Assembly (NCBI GenBank): GCA_030848705.1
Contig: JAUIZM010000143.1
Coordinates: 84,227-148,226, forward strand
Direction: 5' to 3'
DNA from: Heracleum sosnowskyi
Taxonomy: Eukaryota > Streptophyta > Magnoliopsida > Apiales > Apiaceae
Length of the DNA stretch: 64,000 nt
Part shown: positions 32,635 through 42,119 of the stretch, piece after piece
Layout: each line of letters starts with the position of its first letter
How positions within the stretch are numbered: position 1 is the first letter of the stretch
Notes under the pieces: model-generated
Seen by the model: the letters and a program-made list of their open reading frames with translations, nothing else
Database searches by the model: none
What the model was told of the DNA's origin: nothing
Program-made: the position numbers and the translations under genes

Positions 32635-35600
32635 ATGGCAACTACAGCGTTTATTGCCTCTGAATTAGAATTTGTCCCAAATAACTACTCCGCTCCTGTA
32701 GCAAATGAGAACGCACCGGAGGCGTTTCATTTGATTCAGAGTTTCTTGTTAAACTCTGATATTGGCACTGCTCTCACCGCACCATCGAAGCTGTCTGCAA
32801 CACAAATCAAATCTTTTTGGCAGACAGGTGTTTATGATAATGGAGGAGAGTCTGGATCTCCATCTATCATTTTTCAATATGAGGACAATGACTATGCTGT
32901 TACTCCTACTACTGTTCGTGATGCTTTGGGTCTTGAAGATTTCAATTCGTTCACAGTTGCTGTTGGAGATTCTGAGTTAGTAAGAATGATGCGAGAAATA
33001 GGTTACTCTGGACCACTGACAAAGATTGGTCAATTGAAGCGACCGCTCTTGAGAAAGGAATGGAGTTTCTTTTTCGACTGCATTACAAGAGCGTTCGGGA
33101 AAAAGTGCACAAACTGGGATGCAATTCCCACTGATAGTTTACAGATCGGGTATTCTCTTCTCTATGGCAGTCAATTTGATGTTGCTAGATTAGTTTTAAC
33201 TAATATTGGTGAGAAAATGCTAGAGAATAGAAATGTTGTTTACTTCTCTAGGTTTTGTCAATTGATATTCAATCATTGCTGCCCTGATGTTGAGATTTTA
33301 GATGAGGATGTAATTCTTTCATTTAAATTGCACAAACGTATATTCTCTGATCTTATCAACAAGGACAACAAGAAAGGAGAAGTTGGTCCTTTAATGTTCC
33401 CTGCAAATGTGCAACAATTTCTTGACAACTTACAACAGCAAAATGTCTCAACTACTGAAGCTGGACCTTCTGTATCTCAACCACAGAGGTCAAAGAGATC
33501 TAAAGTTCGAGCAGTTAAGTCTAACTTGCAACAACCTGAAGCTGAGGTATCCAATGTTGATGCTGTGCCTCAGAGAAAAAGAATGAAGAAAAAGAGAGCC
33601 CAACGACCAAAGACTGTTGCTGCTGATTCTGTTGCAGACTCAGATACTGAAGCTGATGAAGAAACTCTTCATCAGAGAAAGAGAAGATTAGTTGCTAATC
33701 AACTTTTTGGTGATATTATTGCCAATATGAACAAGGTTCCTGAGGAAAATGAAGCTCCTGAAGCTTTTGTTCAGGAGGAAGCTGAAAATCCAGAAGCTGT
33801 CAATCAAGACAGGCTAAATACTGATGATATTGAAATGGATTTTGATAGAGAAGCTCCTACATCAAAGGCTAATGATGTAGTTGAAGAAAATGTAAAAGAA
33901 GCTGATCTAGCTACTACAGAATTGGTAGAAACTATTGCTTCCCACACAGAAATCATTTCTCTTGATTTTGAGAAAGGTGAGGAAGTTGATCAGATTAGAA
34001 TTGATCATCCTACAGAAGCTGTTGCTGAATCTGCTGATGCAACAGAGAATGTTGCAAACTCTGAAGATGCTCTTGTTCTTGAAGCTCTACAACAATCAGT
34101 TGTTGAGATTGTTCAGCGCGAAGCAGAGGTAATTGCTAAAGCAAACTCTGATATTCCTGAAACTGTTGCAGAGAAAGTCAATGATGAAGCTGCACAGTTA
34201 GAACATGAAATCACTGCTGAACATGTTCCTGAAGAGATTGCAAGAGAGGATGACAATGTTAATGCTAGTCCTGCTCATTCACCTTCACACATATCTGACG
34301 TTCAAGCCAACTCTGATGAAGAAAGAGAGTTCAATAGGGCTACTGAAGAACATTTTCAAGAGATGTACTTTAACAACTGGACAGCAGCAGATTGTATTTT
34401 CACTTCACAAAGAGCTGCTGATTTAACTGCTAACTCTGTTAAAGAGATTTCAAATCCTGAACTTCTCAGTCATTTCAAAGCAACTGTTGTTCAAATCAAA
34501 TCATTAAACAATCGTTTTGATGCTTCTGATAAGATGATTGAAGGGTTAAGGAATGATATAGCTACAAGAGAGCTTACACAGCAGAAGGACAAATCTCTAT
34601 ACATCTCTTTGTGTAAAGAGCAAAAGACTTTAAATTCTAGATTGTCGAAAGTTGAGGAGAATCAGACTGCTATGTCTGCTCAACTAACTTCAATTTCTAA
34701 TGCTCTGGAGTTGCTGACATCAGTACTACTTTCTGATGATGTCAAAAAGGGGGAGAGTGTACCAAGTGACAAATGCAAAGACACTCAAGCTCTGAGACGG
34801 AGGGATGATGGTAATGATGGTGGAAGCAAGGGAGGTGAATCTGAAAAATCTGAAAAGAGTTTAGGCTTAAGACCAAGATCAAGATCAAACTCTGAGAGAA
34901 GATCAAACTCTGGTAAGGAAAAAGTAATTTCTGCCAGTGGTTCAAGGCTCAAAAGTTTGATAAACACTGATAAGCCTAGCACTGATGAAGAAGTTGCTGC
35001 TAAATTATTTATAGCAGAACATGGAAAAGATGTTACAATTGAAGATATCCAAGCTGAAGAGCAAATGCTTGCTGAAGAACACAGGAAGAATCTTGAAGCT
35101 GGGATATACAAAAAGAAAGAAATCAAGGCTCCTAGAAAGAAAGAAACTGGAATTATTATTAAAGAAAATACTCAACAGAGTATACAATACACCAGGAGGC
35201 CTATGATTAGAAACTCTGATAAGGGTAAAGGCAAAATGATTGAAGAGCCTAACCTGAAGGAGAAAGAATATTCAACCTCTGACATTGCTCAAGTTGAAAC
35301 AAGATTACCAAAATCAACCTCTGACGCTGCTCAAGTTGATGATACTATTGAAGTTAAGCCAGCCTCTGACAAGGCTCAAGCTGTGCAAACTCAGCTAGCT
35401 CCACAACTCCAAGGTATTTTTAGAAGACCTATATTATCTGAAGCTCTGACACTTCAACCTGTGGATTTTTCTCAAACCAGGACTGTACTTGGAAAAGAAA
35501 CTTTTGATAAAGCTGGTTTAGGTTCACATAGGGAGAAGAGAATAAACAACAGATCTGGAGATCAATCATCATTGGCAGTATCTGGCACTATTACTCAAGA

Positions 35601-36171
35601 GAATCTTGATATGCTAGACTCTGTTCAGTTGATATTTCACAAGGGTTTGAAGAAAGATTTTCTGTTGTATTTTATGAATGATGGAAGAGTTTACAGAGTT
35701 GCAGAGTCTGATATAGATCTCAAATCTTATCAAGAATTGGAGTATGTTCTGTACTTGTTAAAAGTCAAAAACAGAAACACTCACAATGCTGCTACATTTA
35801 TCAGACAAAAGATGCAAAGATCTAAGGTGATGCTTGGAGGAGGAATTTCAAAGGTATACATTCCTAAGTATAGAGATGCTTATGGAAATGTTATAGAAAT
35901 GAAGAGAAACAGTACAAGACTAAGGACTGATCTGGGAGTTAAAGTCTTAGAATTCAATCAAGAATCTGATAAAGCACATTTTATTAGGCTAGGGAATGAG
36001 ATGAGGAAGAATTCCATCTATTCTCTGAGAGCTGCTATTTATCAGACTGGTGAATCTGATCCAGAACTCAAGGAACTGAAAGAAATCATGGTTGAAGAGC
36101 TGGAAAAGGCTGAAAGAAGACTTCTAATTGATTATCTCAGGACAGTGCCTGATATTCAAGAAATCAAATAA
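32635..36171 (+). CDS. 1178-aa accessory (env-position) protein
   Basis: A single open frame between pol and the polypurine tract, starting at the first ATG after a plant-like leader and ending TAA 36169-36171. Residues about 20-255 form a folded-looking domain (motifs SATQIKSFWQTGVY, LRKEWSFFFDCI, LQIGYSLLYGSQFDVARLVL) like the N-terminal part of accessory proteins I recall from SIRE-type retroelements in other dicots. Basic clusters follow (RSKRSKVRAVK; QRKRMKKKRAQRPK at about 313-326), suggesting nuclear import. Residues about 330-600 are acidic and low complexity, 613-710 look like a coiled coil, and 890-925 hold diverged repeats of a (T/A)SD-x-AQ motif. A second folded region spans about 986-1178. 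I see no signal peptide and no transmembrane helix, so despite the env-like position it does not look like an envelope glycoprotein. Confidence 0.85.
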   Translation: MATTAFIASELEFVPNNYSAPVANENAPEAFHLIQSFLLNSDIGTALTAPSKLSATQIKSFWQTGVYDNGGESGSPSIIFQYEDNDYAVTPTTVRDALGLEDFNSFTVAVGDSELVRMMREIGYSGPLTKIGQLKRPLLRKEWSFFFDCITRAFGKKCTNWDAIPTDSLQIGYSLLYGSQFDVARLVLTNIGEKMLENRNVVYFSRFCQLIFNHCCPDVEILDEDVILSFKLHKRIFSDLINKDNKKGEVGPLMFPANVQQFLDNLQQQNVSTTEAGPSVSQPQRSKRSKVRAVKSNLQQPEAEVSNVDAVPQRKRMKKKRAQRPKTVAADSVADSDTEADEETLHQRKRRLVANQLFGDIIANMNKVPEENEAPEAFVQEEAENPEAVNQDRLNTDDIEMDFDREAPTSKANDVVEENVKEADLATTELVETIASHTEIISLDFEKGEEVDQIRIDHPTEAVAESADATENVANSEDALVLEALQQSVVEIVQREAEVIAKANSDIPETVAEKVNDEAAQLEHEITAEHVPEEIAREDDNVNASPAHSPSHISDVQANSDEEREFNRATEEHFQEMYFNNWTAADCIFTSQRAADLTANSVKEISNPELLSHFKATVVQIKSLNNRFDASDKMIEGLRNDIATRELTQQKDKSLYISLCKEQKTLNSRLSKVEENQTAMSAQLTSISNALELLTSVLLSDDVKKGESVPSDKCKDTQALRRRDDGNDGGSKGGESEKSEKSLGLRPRSRSNSERRSNSGKEKVISASGSRLKSLINTDKPSTDEEVAAKLFIAEHGKDVTIEDIQAEEQMLAEEHRKNLEAGIYKKKEIKAPRKKETGIIIKENTQQSIQYTRRPMIRNSDKGKGKMIEEPNLKEKEYSTSDIAQVETRLPKSTSDAAQVDDTIEVKPASDKAQAVQTQLAPQLQGIFRRPILSEALTLQPVDFSQTRTVLGKETFDKAGLGSHREKRINNRSGDQSSLAVSGTITQENLDMLDSVQLIFHKGLKKDFLLYFMNDGRVYRVAESDIDLKSYQELEYVLYLLKVKNRNTHNAATFIRQKMQRSKVMLGGGISKVYIPKYRDAYGNVIEMKRNSTRLRTDLGVKVLEFNQESDKAHFIRLGNEMRKNSIYSLRAAIYQTGESDPELKELKEIMVEELEKAERRLLIDYLRTVPDIQEIK

Positions 36172-36323
36172 AGTCTGACTGTAAGTTTTTAATATTTTCT
36201 ATTCTAAGTCAAATTTAAACTCTGTTTTAAATTAAACTCTGTTATATGTTAAACACTGCATTTGTTAAAAGGTTTTGACATCATCAATTATATGTTTAAC
36301 TTGTACATTTTATTATGAACAAG
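36172..36323 (+). other. 3' untranslated region of the accessory ORF
   Basis: About 150 bp of AT-rich sequence with two AACTCTG copies (near 36219 and 36235) and an AACACTG variant. No ORF or RNA gene is seen. It leads into the polypurine tract. Confidence 0.7.
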
Positions 36324-36334
36324 TTGGGGGAGAT
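36324..36334 (+). other. Polypurine tract (TTGGGGGAGAT)
   Basis: The G5-AGA run ends one base before the 3' LTR and matches the usual plant copia form. It primes plus-strand DNA synthesis during reverse transcription. Confidence 0.93.
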
Positions 36335-36882
36335 TGTTAGATATAATTGCTAATGTTTGTTTATCAGTGTTTAAGCAACAGGTACTGACAAGAGTTTATC
36401 AGAAGCCGATCAGAGTTTAGTTAAACTCTGATAGGGTGAAGAGTTTAAAGGAAGCCGGTCAGAGTTTATTTAAAGTCTGACAAGGTGATAGTTGAATTAG
36501 CTGTCGGTGCAGAATTGAAGATTCTAGAAGCAATACATTCTGAAGATGGAAAGAAGCAGAATATATTGATACAGCTAAGGAAACAGGATAGAAGATAAGA
36601 AGCAATCCTTAATTGATATGAATTGTATAGCTAACTTGTAGGAATATCAATTAGAGAAGGATTGTATGTAGCTGTGTACTATATAAACACAGATAGGTTA
36701 TCCCTAGAAGGGACGCGATCATTGAGATATTATTCTTTGTAACCTAGAAGCTCTTTATGATTCATTAACATCATAAAGAGAGAAGCTGTTAATAAGATTA
36801 CAGTTTTATTGATTCATAAACAGTGTTATTAATTATTGTTATTCTCATACATACTTGATTATATTGTGTATTCGGCCTAACA
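36335..36882 (+). repeat. 3' LTR (548 bp)
   Basis: Begins TGTTAG directly after the polypurine tract and ends CTAACA before the target duplication. By eye it is identical to the 5' LTR, with the same length. The TATA box copy is at 36680-36687. It supplies the polyadenylation site; AATAAG in the R/U5 part is a possible signal, but I could not fix the cleavage site. Confidence 0.97.
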
Positions 36883-36887
36883 TTTCA
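36883..36887. repeat. Target-site duplication, right copy (TTTCA)
   Basis: Perfect match to 24007-24011. The satellite continues as TTTCCGGAAATGGG immediately after it. Confidence 0.95.
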
Positions 36888-39800
36888 TTTCCGGAAATGG
36901 GTTTTTTCGACCCCCGAAAATGGGAAAAAACCCACTTTTTGGCCCAAAACTGGTTTCACTGGCATTTTCACGCGCTCAAAAAACGAGGTTCCGGACATTT
37001 TTCTTCCGATTTTTTTTGTCACGTGCTAAAATGGAGGTACAAAATGGACGTACGGACCAAAAAACGCGAAATTTCATTTCCGGAAATGGGTTTTTTCGAC
37101 CCCCGAAAATGGGAAAAAACCCACTTTTTGGCCCAAAACTGGTTTCACTGGCATTTTCACGCGCTCAAAAAACGAGGTTCCGGACATTTTTCTTCCGATT
37201 TTTTTTGTCACGTGCTAAAATGGAGGTACAAAATGGACGTATGGACCAAAAAACGCGAAATTTCATTTCCGAAAATGGGTTTTTTCGAACCCCGAAAATG
37301 GGAAAAACCCACTTTTTGGCCCAAAACTGGTTTCACTGGCATTTTCACGCGCTCAAAAAACGAGGTTCCGGACATTTTTCTTCCGATTTTTTTTGTCACG
37401 TGCTAAAATGGAGGTACAAAATGGACGTACGGACCAAAAAACGCGAAGTTTCATTTCCGGAAATAGGTTTTTTCGACCCCCGAAAATGGGAAAAAACCCA
37501 CTTTTTGGCCCAAAACTGTTTTCACTAGCATTTTCACGCGCTCAAAAAACGAGGTTCCGGACATTTTTAGTCCGATTTTTTATGTCACGTGCTATAATGG
37601 AGGTACAAAATGGACGTACGGACTAAAAAACGCGAAATTTCATTTCCGGAAATGGGTTTTTTCGACCCCCAAAAATGGGAAAAAACCCACTTTTTTGCCC
37701 AAAACTGTTTTCACTAGCATTTTCACGCACTCAAAAAACGAGGTTCCGGACATTTTTCTTCCGATTTTTTTTGTCACGTGCTAAAATGGAGGTACAAAAT
37801 GGACGTACGGACCAAAAAACGCGAAATTTCATTTCCGGAAATGGGTTTTTTCGACCCCCGAAAATGGGAAAAAACCCACTTTTTGGCCCAAAACTGGTTT
37901 CACTGGCATTTTCACGCGCTCAAAAAACGAGGTTCCGGACATTTTTCTTCCGGTTTTCTTTGTCACGTGCTAAAATGGAGGTACAAAATGGACGTACGGA
38001 CCAAAAAACGCGAAATTTCATTTCCGGAAATGGGTTTTTTTGACCCCCGAAAATGGGAAAAAACCCACTTTTTGGCCCAAAACTGGTTTCACTGGCATTT
38101 TCACGCGCTCAAAAAACGAGGTTCCGGACATTTTTCTTCCGATTTTTTTTGTCACGTGCTAAAATGGAGGTACAAAATGGACGTACGGACCAAAAAACGC
38201 GAAATTTCATTTCCGGAAATGGGTTTTTTCGACCCCCGAAAATGGGAAAAAACCCACTTTTTGGCCCAAAACTGGTTTCACTGGCATTTTCACGCGCTCA
38301 AAAAACGAGGTTCCGGACATTTTTCTTCCGATTTTTTTTGTCACGTGCTAAAATGGAGGTACAAAATGGACGTACGGACCAAAAAACGCGAAATTTCATT
38401 TCCGGAAATGGGTTTTTTCGACCCCCGAAAATGGGAAAAAACCCACTTTTTGGCCCAAAACTGGTTTCACTGGCATTTTCACGCGCTCAAAAAACGAGGT
38501 TCCGGACATTTTTCTTCCGATTTTTTTTGTCACGTGCTAAAATGGAGGTACAAAATGGACGTACGGACCAAAAAACGCGAAATTTCATTTCCGAAAATGG
38601 GTTTTTTCGAACCCCGAAAATGGGAAAAACCCACTTTTTGGCCCAAAACTGGTTTCACTGGCATTTTCACGCGCTCAAAAAACGAGGTTCCGGACATTTT
38701 TCTTCCGATTTTTTTTGTCACGTGCTAAAATGGAGGTACAAAATGGACGTACGGACCAAAAAACGCGAAGTTTCATTTCCGGAAATAGGTTTTTTCGACC
38801 CCCGAAAATGGGAAAAAACCCACTTTTTGGCCCAAAACTGTTTTCACTAGCATTTTCACGCGCTCAAAAAACGAGGTTCCGGACATTTTTAGTCCGATTT
38901 TTTATGTCACGTGCTAAAATGGAGGTACAAAATGGACGTACGGACTAAAAAACGCGAAATTTCATTTCCGGAAATGGGTTTTTTCGACCCCCGAAAATGG
39001 GAAAAAACCCACTTTTTTGCCCAAAACTGTTTTCACTAGCATTTTCACGCACTCAAAAAACGAGGTTCCGGACATTTTTCTTCCGATTTTTTTTGTCACG
39101 TGGTAAAATGGAGGTACAAAATGGACGTACGGACCAAAAAACGCGAAATTTCATTTCCGGAAATGGGTTTTTTCGACCCCCGAAAATGGGAAAAAACCCA
39201 CTTTTTGGCCCAAAACTGGTTTCACTGGCATTTTCACGCGCTCAAAAAACGAGGTTCCGGACATTTTTCTTCCGGTTTTTTTTGTCACGTGCTAAAATGG
39301 AGGTACAAAATGGACGTACGGACCAAAAAACGCGAAATTTCATTTCCGGAAATGGGTTTTTTCGACCCCCGAAAATGGGAAAAAACCCACTTTTTGGCCC
39401 AAAACTGGTTTCACTGGCATTTTCACGCGCTCAAAAAACGAGGTTCCGGACATTTTTCTTCCGATTTTTTTTGTCACGTGCTAAAATGGAGGTACAAAAT
39501 GGACGTACGGACCAAAAAACGCGAAATTTCATTTCCGGAAATGGGTTTTTTCGACCCCCGAAAATGGGAAAAAACCCACTTTTTGGCCCAAAACTGGTTT
39601 CACTGGCATTTTCACGCGCTCAAAAAACGAGGTTCCGGACATTTTTCTTCCGATTTTTTTTGTCACGTGCTAAAATGGAGGTACAAAATGGACGTACGGA
39701 CCAAAAAACACGAAATTTCATTTCCGGAAATGGGTTTTTTCGACCCCCGAAAATGGGAAAAAACCCACTTTTTGGCCCAAAACTGGTTTCACTGGCATTT

Positions 39801-41930
39801 TCACGCGCTCAAAAAACGAGGTTCCGGACATTTTTCTTCCGATTTTTTTTGTCACGTGCTAAAATGGAGGTACAAAATGGACGTACGGACCAAAAAACGC
39901 GAAATTTCATTTCCGAAAATGGGTTTTTTCGAACCCCGAAAATGGGAAAAACCCACTTTTTGGCCCAAAACTGGTTTCACTGGCATTTTCACGCGCTCAA
40001 AAAACGAGGTTCCGGACATTTTTCTTCCGATTTTTTTTGTCACGTGCTAAAATGGAGGTACAAAATGGACGTACGGACCAAAAAACGCGAAGTTTCATTT
40101 CCGGAAATAGGTTTTTTCGACCCCCGAAAATGGGAAAAAACCCACTTTTTGGCCCAAAACTGTTTTCACTAGCATTTTCACGCGCTCAAAAAACGAGGTT
40201 CCGGACATTTTTAGTCCGATTTTTTATGTCACGTGCTATAATGGAGGTACAAAATGGACGTACGGACTAAAAAACGCGAAATTTCATTTCCGGAAATGGG
40301 TTTTTTCGACCCCCGAAAATGGGAAAAAACCCACTTTTTTGCCCAAAACTGTTTTCACTAGCATTTTCACGCACTCAAAAAACGAGGTTCCGGACATTTT
40401 TCTTCCGATTTTTTTTGTCACGTGCTAAAATGGAGGTACAAAATGGACATACGGACCAAAAAACGCGAAATTTCATTTCCGGAAATGGGTTTTTTCGACC
40501 CCCGAAAATGGGAAAAAACCCACTTTTTGGCCCAAAACTGGTTTCACTGGCATTTTCACGCGCTCAAAAAACGAGGTTCCGGACATTTTTCTTCCGGTTT
40601 TTTTTGTCACGTGCTAAAATGGAGGTACAAAATGGACGTACGGACCAAAAAACGCGAAATTTCATTTCCGGAAATGGGTTTTTTTGACCCCCAAAAATGG
40701 GAAAAAACCCACTTTTTGGCCCAAAACTGGTTTCACTGGCATTTTCACGCGCTCAAAAAACGAGGTTCCGGACATTTTTCTTCCGATTTTTTTTGTCACG
40801 TGCTAAAATGGAGGTACAAAATGGACGTACGGACCAAAAAACGCGAAATTTCATTTCCGGAAATGGGTTTTTTCGACCCCCGAAAATGGGAAAAAACCCA
40901 CTTTTTGGCCCAAAACTGGTTTCACTGGCATTTTCACGCGCTCAAAAAACGAGGTTCCGGACATTTTTCTTCCGATTTTTTTTTGTCACGTGCTAAAATG
41001 GAGGTACAAAATGGACGTACGGACCAAAAAACGCGAAATTTCATTTCCGGAAATGGGTTTTTTCGACCCCCGAAAATGGGAAAAAACCCACTTTTTGGCC
41101 CAAAACTGGTTTCACTGGCATTTTCACGCGCTCAAAAAACGAGGTTCCGGACATTTTTCTTCCGATTTTTTTTGTCACGTGCTAAAATGGAGGTACAAAA
41201 TGGACGTACGGACCAAAAAACGCGAAATTTCATTTCCGAAAATGGGTTTTTTCGAACCCCGAAAATGGGAAAAACCCACTTTTTGGCCCAAAACTGGTTT
41301 CACTGGCATTTTCACGCGCTCAAAAAACGAGGTTCCGGACATTTTTCTTCCGATTTTTTTTGTCACGTGCTAAAATGGAGGTACAAAATGGACGTACGGA
41401 CCAAAAAACGCGAAGTTTCATTTCCGGAAATAGGTTTTTTCGACCCCCGAAAATGGGAAAAAACCCACTTTTTGGCCCAAAACTGTTTTCACTAGCATTT
41501 TCACGCGCTCAAAAAACGAGGTTCCGGACATTTTTAGTCCGATTTTTTATGTCACGTGCTAAAATGGAGGTACAAAATGGACGTACGGACTAAAAAACGC
41601 GAAATTTCATTTCCGGAAATGGGTTTTTTCGACCCCCGAAAATGGGAAAAAACCCACTTTTTTGCCCAAAACTGTTTTCACTAGCATTTTCACGCACTCA
41701 AAAAACGAGGTTCCGGACATTTTTCTTCCGATTTTTTTTGTCACGTGCTAAAATGGAGGTACAAAATGGACGTACGGACCAAAAAACGCGAAATTTCATT
41801 TCCGGAAATGGGTTTTTTCGACCCCCGAAAATGGGAAAAAACCCACTTTTTGGCCCAAAACTGGTTTCACTGGCATTTTCACGCGCTCAAAAAACGAGGT
41901 TCCGGACATTTTTCTTCCGATTTTTTTGTC
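36888..41930 (+). repeat. 7-monomer HOR (1322-bp period)
   Basis: Units start at 37393, 38715, 40037 and 41360 (intervals 1322, 1322 and 1323; one extra T near 40985 explains the last). Each begins with the AAATAGG monomer, then the GGACTAAAAAACG/CGCACTC monomer, several near-consensus monomers, and a 188-bp CGAACCCCG monomer. The unit that carries the retrotransposon started at 23195 on the left side, so at least five consecutive units are present. The fourth full unit loses the pattern near 41930. Confidence 0.85.
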
Positions 41931-42119
41931 ACGTGCTAAAATGGAGGTACAAAATGGACGTACGGACCAAAAAACGCGAAATTTCATTTCCGGAAATGGG
42001 TTTTTTCGACCCCCGAAAATGGGAAAAAACCCACTTTTTGGCCCAAAACTGGTTTCACTGGCATTTTCACGCGCTCAAAAAACGAGGTTCCGGACATTTT
42101 TCTTCCGATTTTTTTTGTC

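Larger units (their letters stand above)
24012..36882 (+). mobile_element. Complete Ty1/copia LTR retrotransposon, SIRE/Maximus-like
   Basis: The 12,871-bp element has every expected landmark: a 5-bp target duplication, two 548-bp LTRs bounded by TGTTAG and CTAACA, a tRNA-iMet PBS, gag, pol in copia order (protease, integrase, RT, RNase H), a long ORF after pol, and a polypurine tract next to the 3' LTR. SIRE/Maximus-lineage placement is inferred from the very large internal region, the extended gag and the long ORF in the env-like position; an RT tree would settle it. Unusual parts are the antisense ORF at 31747-32139 and the A-rich spacer. All main ORFs are open over their full length. The LTRs look identical, so the insertion is young. 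It lies within a satellite monomer, in the same orientation as the array. Confidence 0.97.

Noticed and set aside
34785..35126. Minus-strand ORFs opposite the accessory ORF (34742-35187)
   Set aside because: Antisense shadows of Ser/Glu/Lys-rich codons; hydrophobic Phe/Ser runs only.
24012..36882. Nested second transposon inside the element
   Set aside because: No second pair of LTRs, terminal inverted repeats or target duplications was seen in 30303-32634 or elsewhere.
36855..37406. 183-aa ORF crossing the 3' LTR/satellite junction
   Set aside because: Chance ATG in the LTR end read into the stop-free satellite frame.
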